61,777 nucleotides of DNA from the NCBI GenBank assembly GCA_015654795.1, contig JAATGF010000135.1, positions 1-61,777 on the forward strand. The letters run 5' to 3'. This document shows, piece by piece, positions 46,224-55,793 of this stretch (its first letter is position 1; each line of letters opens with the position of its first letter). Origin of the DNA: Bacteroidales bacterium. Its GTDB lineage: Bacteria; Bacteroidota; Bacteroidia; Bacteroidales; Prolixibacteraceae. Position numbers and translations under genes: made by a program. The notes beneath the pieces were generated by a model. That model made no database searches and had not been told where the DNA came from. It saw nothing but the letters and a program-made list of their open reading frames with translations.

Positions 46224-48338
46224 CTAATCCAAGCCCCTGCGATGCAACAAAGATTTGATATCAGGTTCTTTACCTCTGAATTTTTTATAAATTGTCATCC
46301 CCTCATCCGAACCGCTTTTCGTGAGTAATTCGCGAAACTTTGCCGCCATTGCAGGATTGAATAAATCGCCACTCTCCTTAAAGGCGCTAAAAGCATCAGC
46401 ATCGAGCACGGAAGCCCAAATATAGACGTAATATCCGGCAGAATAACCTCCGCTAAAGATATGTGAAAAATAGGTACTTCGATACCGGGGCAGAATTTCA
46501 GAAATAAGTCCCTCTTTTGCAAGAGATTCAGTCTCAAACTTACGCACATCCGCAATTGTTGAAGCGACAGGTGTATGGTATTTCATATCGAGCATCGCAG
46601 CCGCAAGTAATTCAACCGTTTCGAATCCCTGATTAAACTGCCGGCTTTTTTCGATCTTGGAAATCAAGGCATCAGGAATTGATTCACCTGTCTGATAATG
46701 CCTTGCATACACTTTAAGTACTGCCGGTTCAGAAGCCCAGTTTTCCATAAACTGTGATGGTAATTCCACAAAATCACGTGGTACGTCGCCCGCAGTTCTG
46801 TCGTAAGGCTGATCCTGAAGCAGACGATGAAGCGCATGTCCAAACTCATGAAACATTGTTGTAACTTCATCAAAACTAAGCAATGCAGGAATTTCTCCCG
46901 CAGGACGTGTAAAGTTCATAACCATCGAAACGACCGGAGTAATCTTTTTCCCATCACGGTATTTCTGACTACGATAGGTTGTACACCACGCTCCTGCCCT
47001 TTTACCATCGCGTGGATGAAAATCCATATACAACACACCCAGATGAGATCCGTCGGCCTCCTTTACTTCAAACGGTATTACCTCAGGATTATAAATCGGA
47101 ATATCATTCCTAATCTCAAAAGTAATTCCATATAACTTATTGGCCACATAGAAGATACCTTTCTGAACATTTTCGAGGCTGAAATAAGGTTTGAGTTCCG
47201 ATTCCTCAAGATCGTATTTTGCCTTCCGTAGTTTTTCGGCATAAAACCACCAGTCCCATGATTGCAATTTAAATTTTCCACCCTCTTTATTGATGATAGA
47301 TTGCATTTCCTTTAGCTCGCCTTTCGCCCGATTTAATGCCGGAACCCAAAGTTTTTGAAGAAGGACATCCACATTTTCAGGTGTCTTAGCCATGTTTTCT
47401 GAAATCACAAAAGCAGCAAAATTTGGATATCCCATCAATTTTCCTTTCTCGTCGCGAAGCTGAACAATTTTCTTTATATTTTCCTTATTGTCAGAACTAT
47501 TCCCATTGTCACCGCGCATAAAATATCCCCGGTAAAGTTTTTCACGCAAATCACGGTTTTTAGCATATTGCAGAAAAGGGAGCATACTCGGTTTCTGAAG
47601 TGTAAAGCTCCATTTCCCCGGCTTGTTGTCTTTACCCGCCTGAATTGCAGCAGCTTCGATTACATCCGCGGGAAGGCCTTCGAGATCCTTTTTGTTGTCG
47701 ATTACCAATCTGAAGTTTTTATTCGTTTCCGCCAGTACGTTTTCACCGAACTGAAGACTCAACTTCGAAAGTGAGTCATTTAGCAACCGGAGTTTAGCCT
47801 GATCGGCAGCTGAAAGATTGGCGCCGCCACGTACAAAATCGTTGTAAATTTTCTCTACTACCCTCAACTTATCAGCATCGAGACCAAGGGTCGCTCTGCG
47901 TTCGTAAACACTTTTTATCTTTTTGAAAAGTTCAGGATTGAGCGAAATATCATCACCATGTTTTGTCAGTTTTGGGGAAATCTCACGCGCAAGTTTTTGC
48001 ATTTCGGGAGTCGTGTTGGCCCCGTTTAGGTTGGAAAATACCCTCGAAACTTTCGACAGCAACTCCCCTGAGTTATCATAGGGCAAAATGGTATTCTTGA
48101 AATCGGGAACATCCGTCATTTTTATAATAGCATCTATTTCAGCATTTTGTTGCGCGACACCTGCTTCGATTGCCGGTAAAAAATGCTCCAGTTTTATATC
48201 ATCAAAAGAAGGCACCTGAAATGGTGTCTTATACTCATAAAAAAACGGATTATTCATCTTCATCGGATTCTCATTTTTCTGCGCAGCCGTTCCCAGTGTC
48301 AACACCAGACCGACAAATACAATGGTCAGTTTTCTCAT
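46224..48338 (-). CDS. Exported M3 family metallopeptidase (oligopeptidase A / Dcp type)
   Basis: 704 aa. An N-terminal signal peptide (MRKLTIVFVGLVLTLGTAAQ) targets it to the periplasm, unlike cytoplasmic OpdA. The thermolysin-like zinc site HEFGHALH has His497, Glu498 and His501, and the third ligand Glu lies about 28 residues later in the LPSQFMENWA segment. M3 signatures YMDFHPRDGKRAGAW and FSHIFSGGYSAGYYVY are present. It degrades short peptides; members with signal peptides in Bacteroidota resemble peptidyl-dipeptidase Dcp. First gene of the operon with the NYN-LOTUS protein 30 nt downstream. Confidence 0.93.
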   Translation of the reverse strand: MRKLTIVFVGLVLTLGTAAQKNENPMKMNNPFFYEYKTPFQVPSFDDIKLEHFLPAIEAGVAQQNAEIDAIIKMTDVPDFKNTILPYDNSGELLSKVSRVFSNLNGANTTPEMQKLAREISPKLTKHGDDISLNPELFKKIKSVYERRATLGLDADKLRVVEKIYNDFVRGGANLSAADQAKLRLLNDSLSKLSLQFGENVLAETNKNFRLVIDNKKDLEGLPADVIEAAAIQAGKDNKPGKWSFTLQKPSMLPFLQYAKNRDLREKLYRGYFMRGDNGNSSDNKENIKKIVQLRDEKGKLMGYPNFAAFVISENMAKTPENVDVLLQKLWVPALNRAKGELKEMQSIINKEGGKFKLQSWDWWFYAEKLRKAKYDLEESELKPYFSLENVQKGIFYVANKLYGITFEIRNDIPIYNPEVIPFEVKEADGSHLGVLYMDFHPRDGKRAGAWCTTYRSQKYRDGKKITPVVSMVMNFTRPAGEIPALLSFDEVTTMFHEFGHALHRLLQDQPYDRTAGDVPRDFVELPSQFMENWASEPAVLKVYARHYQTGESIPDALISKIEKSRQFNQGFETVELLAAAMLDMKYHTPVASTIADVRKFETESLAKEGLISEILPRYRSTYFSHIFSGGYSAGYYVYIWASVLDADAFSAFKESGDLFNPAMAAKFRELLTKSGSDEGMTIYKKFRGKEPDIKSLLHRRGLD

Positions 48339-49024
48339 ATAAAGTCTATTTTTTTTGGGGCATAAGATAGTGATTTTGAATTAAACAGTCTATGATATTT
48401 AAGCAACAAATAAGTGATTTGATATCGCACCAGGAATGAATAACCAAAATATTATTCCAACAACTTAGCGCTGATTTTGTTCTGAGCCCTGGCCTAAATT
48501 ATTTAGATACAATCTTCGACAGGTTAACAAAAATAAGTTATTTACGCGAAATTAAAATGTGCAAATCAACAGATACCATATCCCCTATTTCGTATAACGG
48601 AATCGTAACTCAGCAGGATTCTCTCCCCGCCTTGCTTATACCGCCCTTACATCATGCCTGATCAAACACGCTTACATAATGCTTAATTCTTAATTGGAAC
48701 AGGGGATGGAGTGATGGAGAGCGATGTGGAGAAGATTACAATTTGGCGACAGGGAGAAAGGGTCAATTATCCATTATATAAAGAATCTTTATTAAAGCAG
48801 GTACGACGCAAACACGAACCAAACACGACGAGGGAGCGGCACGAAGAAATTTGATTTATTTATTCCAATTATGATAAAAATATATTGAGATTATACTTCG
48901 CCTCAAAAGTCCACAAACTCCGTATTGGCAAAAGATGACATTTATTTATTCCCATTACTTAGCTATATTAGCCGAAATTTAAACTCCGGCCTTTTTTGGG
49001 CCGTCCTCAATATAAAAGGAAATC
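48339..49024. other. Intergenic region between M3 peptidase and thioesterase genes
   Basis: 686 nt without a supportable gene. It holds a CT/GA-rich stretch at 48702-48770 (reverse orientation of the CT-rich repeats) and dispersed-element copy C at 48800-48961. Confidence 0.5.
48800..48961 (-). repeat. Dispersed element, partial copy C
   Basis: On the minus strand it starts TAAGTAATGGGAATAAATAA and ATGTCATCTTTTGCC, runs through TTTATCATAATTGGAA, and ends in 11-bp units TCGTGTTTGGT, TCGTGTTTGCG, TCGTACC. The distal GGTATCAGG block and AATGAC tail are missing. Confidence 0.75.
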
Positions 49025-49423
49025 ATGGAGAGAATTATTGAAATGTTTAAAAAAGACAATTTTGCAAAAGGCTGCGGAATTGAAATTGCAGAGGTTTACA
49101 ACGGACACGCCAAATGCTCGATGGAAGTAACTATTAATCACCTTAATGGCATCGGGATATTAATGGGAGGCGCTTTGTTTACTTTAGCCGATTACACTTT
49201 TTCGCTTGCAGCCAATAGCCATGGAATCATTGCCGTGACGCGCGATGCATCAATAACTTACATTCGCAAATGTACCGGGGGAGTAATAACTGCGATCGCA
49301 TCTGAAATTACGAGAGATGAAAAAACAGGTTGCTATTCGGTTGAAATCAACAATGAAGACGGTGAAACCATTGCACAAATAAACGGAACGGCTTACTTTA
49401 CGGGGAAAGTTATTCCTGCCTGA
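49025..49423 (+). CDS. PaaI-type hotdog thioesterase
   Basis: 132-aa hotdog-fold protein of the PaaI/YdiI-like acyl-CoA thioesterase group. The signature NHLNGIGILMGGALFTLADY (about residues 38-57) has the helix-start H/N and the Asp of the catalytic helix; VTRDASITYIRKCTGGVITA forms the central strands and INGTAYFTGK the C-terminal strand. It hydrolyses an acyl-CoA of unknown identity. Single gene, close to repeat copy C and upstream of the TPR kinase (232 nt away). Confidence 0.85.
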   Translation: MERIIEMFKKDNFAKGCGIEIAEVYNGHAKCSMEVTINHLNGIGILMGGALFTLADYTFSLAANSHGIIAVTRDASITYIRKCTGGVITAIASEITRDEKTGCYSVEINNEDGETIAQINGTAYFTGKVIPA

Positions 49424-49523
49424 AATCACCGCAAAACTAAAGGAATAATCTCCAACTTTTCATAAAGCTTATCAAGATTAATATCAAATAACCAAAGGAT
49501 TAATTATTATGCAATAATTATTC

Positions 49524-49552
49524 TTTTCAATGCAACTATCTTGTTATTTTTG
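49524..49552 (+). promoter_or_regulatory. Promoter of the TPR histidine kinase (TTTT-N17-TATTTTTG)
   Basis: TATTTTTG (49545-49552) fits the -7 consensus with TTTT at 49524-49527 at 17-nt spacing; the leader would be about 95 nt. Confidence 0.5.
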
Positions 49553-49655
49553 AACCAATAAAACAGAACAGCACACTAACTAAATGCGCGAATAATCAAG
49601 TATAACCATTTCGCGTGATTACCTCAGTTTATCCTTTATAATGTCGACGTGAGAA

Positions 49656-51545
49656 ATGTTTAAAGCAAATCTGTTAATTCTTTTCCTGCTACTGATCGGG
49701 ATGCCTTTATTGGCCATGATGCCAATGACCGGTATTCCTAAGGAATTTGAGAACCTCCGGGCAGACACATTAACGGTCCAACTTCTTAATCAGAAATGCT
49801 GGTCGCTCCGACGAACAGATCCATTATCCGCAATCACTATTGGAAAAAAATCGCTGGAGATGGCAAAGGAGATTCATTATGCCAAAGGCGAAGCCCAGAT
49901 TCTTAATTATCTGGGTATCTGCTACTTTAATCTCAGTGATTCACCTACGGCTACTGAGTATTTTTATAAAGCACTTTTATTTAGCGACAGTTTAAATATT
50001 AGCATTGAAAAAGGTTACGCATTGAATAATATCGCAAGTTCTCTTCTGTTCGAGGGCGAAAATCATCAGGCGCTCATCTTTGCCCGTAAGGCATTAGCTC
50101 TTCAAACGCAAAATAAAGACAAAAAAGGAATAGCCTATGCCATGATGCGGCTAAGTGACGTTTATAGGAATCTCCAGCAAAATGACTCACTTTTAATTAC
50201 CGCACAAACTGCCTATAAATTACTAAGTGAATTGGGCATGAAGGAGAATTCGTTAATCGCATTGAAAAACATAGGCCGTGCCTGGGAAAGAGAAAAGCAA
50301 TATGGTAAAGCGTTAAAATGTTACAAACAAATTGAGAACTCAATTTCGATTTCGAAGACAACAGAGCGGAATGTTTATGCAGATCTTGCCAGGGTATATA
50401 ATCTTTTGAGATTACCTGATCAGGCCATCTTTTATGGAAAGCGATGGCTCTCCACCGAAAAAGGAGATGAGCTTATTTTAAGGCAAATGGCAAATTCATA
50501 TGCGCTGAAAGACAATTGGAAGGAAGCTTTTCAATATGCCCGGAAGAGCATGGCGGTCATGGATAGTGTCGCGAAAGAAGAAAGATTAAGTCAAATCAGA
50601 AACTTACAGATCCTTTATGAAACAAGAGAAAAGGAAAAGGAAAATGTCAATCTGAAAGCGAAGCTTTATAAGAGGAACTTGTTCGTAACAGCATTCGCGG
50701 CTATTATTATTCTGATCTGCTCACTGGTATTGATATTACTAAGCAAAAGACTTCAACAAACCCGTCTGAATCAATTATTGAACCAAAAGAATGAGGAAAT
50801 ACTGATACAACGCGATCATCTCGATGAACTGAACCAGACAAAAAACAAATTGTTTTCTATCATTGCCCACGATTTAAGAGGTCCGGTCGGAAGTGCTTCC
50901 ACATTTCTCGAACTACTTACAAAACAAGCAAATAACTTCACAAAAGAAGAGCTACTTGAGAATCTGATTTTGATTAAAGATTCGTCAAAAGCGACCTCAA
51001 AACTGCTCGAAAACCTTCTGACATGGGCCCGTGCGCAAAAAGGGGAGATTGTATTTAATCCTCAAAAAAATGATCTGTTTAAATTGGTACAATCAAATAT
51101 TGATCTGTTTACTTCCAATGCCGAAAACAAGAAAATACGAATAGTTAATGAAATAAATCCGGATCTCACCTTCGAATTCGATCAGGAAATGATCAACACC
51201 GTGATTCGGAATCTGATTAATAATGCGATTAAATACACAGGAGAAAATGGATTAATTACAATATCAGCTAAAGAGATCGATGAGATTGTTGAAATAAGTG
51301 TCACGGATACAGGAATCGGCATGGATAGTGATTCCACAGATTTACTGTTTATTACAGATCTTAAACAAAACAGAAAAGAGGGAACCATTGGGGAAAAAGG
51401 AACCGGTCTGGGTTTGATCCTTTGTAAGGAGTTTGTCTGGAAACATAAGGGGACCATCTGGGCAGAAAGTGAATCGGGAAAAGGAAGCACGTTTAAATTC
51501 ACCCTTCCACGGAGCCATTCAAAGAGAAAAGAGATTGCTTTATAA
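49656..51545 (+). CDS. TPR-repeat sensor histidine kinase
   Basis: 629 aa. Signal peptide (MFKANLLILFLLLIGMPLLA), a periplasmic array of TPR-like helical repeats (about 40-300, with LNYLGICYFNLSD, AYALNNIASSLLFEG, KGIAYAMMRLSDVYRN), one membrane helix (about 343-365, FVTAFAAIIILICSLVLILL), a coiled coil, HisKA with His405 in SIIAHDLRGPVGS, and HATPase_c with NLINNAIKYT, DTGIGM and GTGLGLILC. Periplasmic TPR kinases are common in Bacteroidota as envelope sensors; no response regulator is adjacent. The kinase core resembles that of the membrane kinase at 4670-6493. Confidence 0.9.
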   Translation: MFKANLLILFLLLIGMPLLAMMPMTGIPKEFENLRADTLTVQLLNQKCWSLRRTDPLSAITIGKKSLEMAKEIHYAKGEAQILNYLGICYFNLSDSPTATEYFYKALLFSDSLNISIEKGYALNNIASSLLFEGENHQALIFARKALALQTQNKDKKGIAYAMMRLSDVYRNLQQNDSLLITAQTAYKLLSELGMKENSLIALKNIGRAWEREKQYGKALKCYKQIENSISISKTTERNVYADLARVYNLLRLPDQAIFYGKRWLSTEKGDELILRQMANSYALKDNWKEAFQYARKSMAVMDSVAKEERLSQIRNLQILYETREKEKENVNLKAKLYKRNLFVTAFAAIIILICSLVLILLSKRLQQTRLNQLLNQKNEEILIQRDHLDELNQTKNKLFSIIAHDLRGPVGSASTFLELLTKQANNFTKEELLENLILIKDSSKATSKLLENLLTWARAQKGEIVFNPQKNDLFKLVQSNIDLFTSNAENKKIRIVNEINPDLTFEFDQEMINTVIRNLINNAIKYTGENGLITISAKEIDEIVEISVTDTGIGMDSDSTDLLFITDLKQNRKEGTIGEKGTGLGLILCKEFVWKHKGTIWAESESGKGSTFKFTLPRSHSKRKEIAL

Positions 51546-51594
51546 CGTACCTATAGAAAATTATAATCTTCTAACTTTGATTCAAATAGGAAAC

Positions 51595-52569
51595 CTACTC
51601 TTCCTTCCCTGACATTAGAACAGTATCAGCCTCAAGAAAAGTCTGGCTGAGCACCCTCTCGATAATCCGGCTAAAAGCCCAGGGATAATAGAATCCCAGC
51701 GTAATAACTGTCAGCAGGATCTGTCCCCACAAATACAAAAAATCAGAAAGCTGATCACCATCGTACCCCATCACTATTTGCATACCATTTACAATATTGC
51801 TTTTTGTGTGTTCCATAAAATAACGATATAAACGGATATAAGCTAATGGGAAATAAATACCGAAAGTGATTACGGCCAATACAAGTTCGAGACCTATTTT
51901 CCCAGTTGCAGGGAAAAATTCAGTATCCCATCTGATCAGATAATCTTTATACCTGAAATCGACCATCCACTTCAATATTAAATAGATATTAGGAACCAAA
52001 CTAAACATTACAATCAGCTGGTATACCAATAGAAAATTCTGTGACTGAAAATCAATCTTCGATTCTAAAATACTGAACAGAAGAATCCCCACAAGAAGAA
52101 ACGGGATAAAAACAGTAAGGGTCATGATTAGAAAAAGCTTGCCTCCTTTACCTTTAAAAGAGAATTTATGTGAATTGTACGACGTGCCGTTGGCAAAAAA
52201 TCGGTGTATATTTTTGATAAACCACGGAATATAAATTCCAATCGTAACGATGGAAAGAACGAGGCCGGAGATGATAATTCCTATGTATTTCCCTGAATGA
52301 AAATTACAAAACACCTTACTTCCTCTAAACTCAATACTTTGAATCACCAATTTTGCCATATAATAAACAAAGGTAAAGGCCATTGCCAAAACGAAAGTGA
52401 GATAAAGGAAAAATAGCTTTGACGGTCCTTCAGCAGGAATTTCCGTACCATTTAGCTGCGTCAACTCTCCGAGTAAAAAGTAGTATGGAATCATAAAGAA
52501 AATAAAGAATGCAATCCAAACAGGGAAAAACTGAATTCCTTTTAGTGTAAAATCAAAATAACTCTTCAT
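51595..52569 (-). CDS. YjgN/DUF898 family membrane protein
   Basis: 324 aa, multi-pass inner-membrane protein of the DUF898 (YjgN) family. It is built from three repeated membrane units recognisable by G-x-Y-x-P-W-type motifs: GLVLSIVTIGIYIPWFIKNI, LVLAVITFGIYFPLAYIRLY and ILLTVITLGFYYPWAFSRII. About eight hydrophobic segments. Function unknown. Convergent with the TPR kinase (about 50 nt apart). Confidence 0.85.
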   Translation of the reverse strand: MKSYFDFTLKGIQFFPVWIAFFIFFMIPYYFLLGELTQLNGTEIPAEGPSKLFFLYLTFVLAMAFTFVYYMAKLVIQSIEFRGSKVFCNFHSGKYIGIIISGLVLSIVTIGIYIPWFIKNIHRFFANGTSYNSHKFSFKGKGGKLFLIMTLTVFIPFLLVGILLFSILESKIDFQSQNFLLVYQLIVMFSLVPNIYLILKWMVDFRYKDYLIRWDTEFFPATGKIGLELVLAVITFGIYFPLAYIRLYRYFMEHTKSNIVNGMQIVMGYDGDQLSDFLYLWGQILLTVITLGFYYPWAFSRIIERVLSQTFLEADTVLMSGKEE

Positions 52570-52757
52570 TCTATTCGCGTATAATATCTTGAAAGACTGT
52601 GTTAAAGAAGGATTTGGTCCGATAAAACTGACCGTAAAGACTGATTACCTGACCATTATCCTCACCAGACTTTCCGACCTAAAATTACAAAGTTCTTCTG
52701 ACAATCACATAAATAGCCAATAATCTTAATGAAAAAATATCATTGATTCGTTATGAC

Positions 52758-53026
52758 TAAGTAATGGGAATAAAAAAATATGATCTTTTGCCAATATGAG
52801 GTTTTTGGACTTTCACAGCGCAGTACAATTTTAATATATTTTTATCATAATTGAAACAAACAACCCCGATGGACTTGCTCCATTTTTCCCTCGTATTTGG
52901 TCCATACCTGCTCTATGCCTGCTCTATGTTTGCTCTATGCTTGGTATATATCGAGTCTGGTATCAGGTCCTATATCAGCATCGAATTCAGAGACAAAGAT
53001 TTTCAATGACTAACTTTTTCAATGAC
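52758..53026 (+). repeat. Modular dispersed element, near-complete copy D
   Basis: Same order as copy B: head TAAGTAATGGGAATAAAAAA, TCTTTTGCCAATA, TTTATCATAATTGAAAC, CCCTCGTA, five units at exactly 11-bp spacing (starts of GGTCCAT, GCTCTAT, GCTCTAT, GCTCTAT, GGTATAT at 52899, 52910, 52921, 52932, 52943), GGTATCAGGTCCTATATC, ACAAAGATTTTCAATGAC and a second AATGAC at 53021. Confidence 0.85.
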
Positions 53027-53037
53027 GTTTCCCCCCC

Positions 53038-53079
53038 AAAAAGGGATCAAACTGAATTATAGCAGTCTGATCCTTTTTT
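53038..53079. terminator. Hairpin terminator downstream of the DUF4965-type gene
   Basis: AAAAAGGGATCAAACTG (53038-53054) pairs with CAGTCTGATCCTTTTTT (53063-53079) with two imperfections; it lies just after the minus-strand gene that ends at 53106, and A/T runs permit both directions. Confidence 0.7.
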
Positions 53080-53105
53080 ATGATCTGAAATAGACCTTAC
53101 AATTT

Positions 53106-55652
53106 TCAATATTCGAATAAACCAGCGTCAATAAATTGTCCACCAATGGTTTGATGACAATGGATAGCAATTGTGTTTTCTCCTGAATGTAATACTTCCT
53201 TTATCGTTTTTTCGAGAAGAATGGGTTCGTATCTGCCAGTGAATCCGACAACCGATCCATATAGTATTCCATTGATATAGACTTCGGCATCCTCGTCATA
53301 ACGGATGGAGATACCTAATTCCTTGGTGGATAATTCTTTAATTTCGAATTCCTGACGTATCCAGATATCTGGTGTTTTCCATTCTGTCCGGGCAATGCTA
53401 ATATCGGCGGAGCCAAAACCGCCCTGCCCCGAATTCCATTTATTATCTTCAAATGTTGTTTTAAACCAATCTGCGGATGGTTTGTCGTTGGTATATTTCC
53501 ATACAATACCTTTTTGCTGTGAGGTCGGAAGTATTGGTGTACTGACTAAATCTTTCATGACTAAAGGAGCCCATGAGCCGGTGACATTCGAACCCTTACC
53601 AACCCATTTTGTCCATATCTTCTTGTCCGAAAGCATCTTTATAAAGAAGCCGCCGACTACCGAACGAGCCTGGAAACCAATCATATTCGCATTGTCAGTA
53701 TCATACCAGTCCGAAAGTGGTACACGTTGTGGAGTTGTTTCCGCAAAATGATAAATGGGATCGAACAGGATCTTGAAATCTTCCTGTTTGTCTGCCAGAG
53801 TCGCTGTCCAGGTAATCCAGTCATTCTTCGAATAATGCTTGCGACTGTCGAGTGGTAAACCAAATTTGGCCTGTTGTTTTTTGTAGAATACAATCTCACG
53901 CTGAACTATATCGTTGGGAAACAGGTCTAATCCAAGAATACGATCCCAGACAAGATTATATTTCTGACTCCATGTTCCGGGTCTGTCATAAGCCAATCTT
54001 GTGTGATCGCCTTCTGTGGCCTGACTCACCCAATCTTTTGCCATTGCTTTGGCTTTTAGCCGAATCTCAGCCGCTTTTTCTTTTTTACCTGTCATCTCAC
54101 ACAACATAGCATAACTACCAAGTGCAACGATAGCTTTAGCTGAAAGGTTGATATTGTGAGCAAGATGTCCTGCAAAATCGTCGGTGCAAAGCTGGTTTTC
54201 AGGATCGAAACCTTTTGAGAGTAAATAATTTGACCATTTCTCGATAACCGGCCAGTTGGCCTGAGCATACGATGCATTTCCTTCCATTTTGGCAAGGACT
54301 CCAGTCATAATAATCATATTCCCGGTTTCTTCAACGGGCATTTGGTTTTCTTCTGTCTCTTCGCCACCTCCATACGATTGACCCGTAGCATGTGGGTAAG
54401 TGCCCAGATCGTGGGGCGCAAAAGGAAATTTCCATCTTGCCGATGCGGCATAATCGAAATTGGGTTGAAGCATCGCTTTAGTTAAAGCAGGGCTGAATAA
54501 AAAGAAAAATGGAGATGCAGGATAAATTACATCAACTGTGGCAATGCAACCATTGCTGAAGTTTTCTTTCGAAAAGATAAGGGGCATCCCTTTTGCATCA
54601 GCCACAAGTTTATGCGCGGCCAAAGCCTGACGGTAAACCAGTGCATTCATCACAGCATATTTCTTTCCACCCACTGATTCAAGATCTTTAAGAAGATCAG
54701 CATCGAAAGCCGCACATTCGGTCTGTAACTTAGAATATTCTTTGGCTGCTAATGGGAGTAATTCGCTCATTGTCATTCCGTTTCGTTTCCACCAGGCCTT
54801 CAGGTTCGTATCAAAATAACGAATGCTGTATTCATCATCGTATCCAAGCATTGCCCAGCATATTGTTTCGACGGACTTTACTTTCCCAATATTCCAGCTA
54901 ACTGCCAACGAAGCTCTTTCGTCGCTGGCTTTGCGGGGTTGAGTTAAAGTTGAAACGGAAGCCAGATCACCTGTTGAAATAAAACTCTTCATTAAGTTAT
55001 CGCGGCCGCCAACCTTAGTCTGAGGTTTTTGCGCATCGGTTACAGAAAGATAAGCAAATCCCCAGTCAATTCGCAGATCATCTCCCTTTTTCTGAAGTAT
55101 CGGCTGATCGGGGTTTCCGATGCGCAAGGTCTTCAAACCCGCGATTACCGGACTGTCCCATTGCAGACTCTGATCGGGTGTATTAATTGCAATTTCGCCA
55201 CCGCAATCAAAATATAGCTGTACCTCATGTTCCTTGCCATCGACCGATTTTATTTTCCAGGTCAGGTACGTAACCGGTCGCGATAAAATATCAAGATTTG
55301 AAACTAATGCTGGCGTTGTAAAAATTAATTGGATGTTAACTGATTCATTTTTAAAATTGTAGATGGTGCGGGTTGGATAAACTATAACCGATGTTTGTTT
55401 TACAGCTCCCAGAGTTGACGGCTGACTACCCATCAGGCGAAACGCTTTTCCATCAATTCTAACCATACTGTGCATCGGTTGTTCCTTGCCCGTCCAGTGA
55501 ACTGTCTCACTATCATATAGATTGTCAGCGGGCGACCAGACACTAAAATAAGGATCATGTGCGACCAGTGGTACGCTTGGCGGACGGAATCCCTGTGAAA
55601 AGCATGTTCCTGTAACAAAAAAGAATAAAATTATTAAAGAAAATTTCCTCAT
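53106..55652 (-). CDS. Secreted glutaminase A-like protein (DUF5127/DUF4965/DUF1793) with C-terminal beta-sandwich
   Basis: 848 aa. Signal peptide (MRKFSLIILFFFVTGTCFSQ). N-terminal DUF5127-type domain (about 25-250; GFRPPSVPLVAHDPYFSVWS and LIFTTPALVSNLDILSRPV), DUF4965 and DUF1793 (alpha/alpha toroid; about 300-690; PLIFSKENFSNGCIATVDVI, DLGTYPHATGQSYGGGEETE and MPVEETGNMIIM), related to fungal glutaminase A but of uncertain substrate in Bacteroidota. An extra C-terminal domain (about 715-848, FEDNKWNSGQGGFGS, YINGILYGSVVG) resembles a galactose-binding beta-sandwich such as those in GH2 proteins. Divergent from a GH2 gene across 141 nt, so a shared promoter region and a joint role in glycan or glycoconjugate degradation are likely. 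Confidence 0.85.
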   Translation of the reverse strand: MRKFSLIILFFFVTGTCFSQGFRPPSVPLVAHDPYFSVWSPADNLYDSETVHWTGKEQPMHSMVRIDGKAFRLMGSQPSTLGAVKQTSVIVYPTRTIYNFKNESVNIQLIFTTPALVSNLDILSRPVTYLTWKIKSVDGKEHEVQLYFDCGGEIAINTPDQSLQWDSPVIAGLKTLRIGNPDQPILQKKGDDLRIDWGFAYLSVTDAQKPQTKVGGRDNLMKSFISTGDLASVSTLTQPRKASDERASLAVSWNIGKVKSVETICWAMLGYDDEYSIRYFDTNLKAWWKRNGMTMSELLPLAAKEYSKLQTECAAFDADLLKDLESVGGKKYAVMNALVYRQALAAHKLVADAKGMPLIFSKENFSNGCIATVDVIYPASPFFFLFSPALTKAMLQPNFDYAASARWKFPFAPHDLGTYPHATGQSYGGGEETEENQMPVEETGNMIIMTGVLAKMEGNASYAQANWPVIEKWSNYLLSKGFDPENQLCTDDFAGHLAHNINLSAKAIVALGSYAMLCEMTGKKEKAAEIRLKAKAMAKDWVSQATEGDHTRLAYDRPGTWSQKYNLVWDRILGLDLFPNDIVQREIVFYKKQQAKFGLPLDSRKHYSKNDWITWTATLADKQEDFKILFDPIYHFAETTPQRVPLSDWYDTDNANMIGFQARSVVGGFFIKMLSDKKIWTKWVGKGSNVTGSWAPLVMKDLVSTPILPTSQQKGIVWKYTNDKPSADWFKTTFEDNKWNSGQGGFGSADISIARTEWKTPDIWIRQEFEIKELSTKELGISIRYDEDAEVYINGILYGSVVGFTGRYEPILLEKTIKEVLHSGENTIAIHCHQTIGGQFIDAGLFEY

Positions 55653-55793
55653 AACTATAAGATTGTTTTACTAAACAAAATTATTATAAATTCCGTAAGT
55701 TTATGCGTTTATGTTTGTGTATTCTAACTTAGAATTGTATTTTTAAAACCTTATGGAATTCTAAGTTTGCTAAAATTAAAACCAGTTCGAGAA
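55653..55793. promoter_or_regulatory. Shared upstream region of the divergent DUF4965-type and GH2 genes
   Basis: Short AT-rich spacer that must contain both promoters. I see no exact TAnnTTTG match in it, which may mean activator-dependent or ECF-sigma-dependent promoters. Confidence 0.4.

Larger units (their letters stand above)
52570..53105. other. Intergenic region holding repeat copy D and a terminator
   Basis: 536 nt with no gene. Copy D of the dispersed element occupies 52758-53026; the remainder is AT-rich, with a run of seven C at 53031-53037 just before the terminator hairpin. Confidence 0.5.

Noticed and set aside
52899..52949. 11-bp arrays as a CRISPR
   Set aside because: Units are contiguous with no spacers, far too short for CRISPR repeats, and no cas genes are present.
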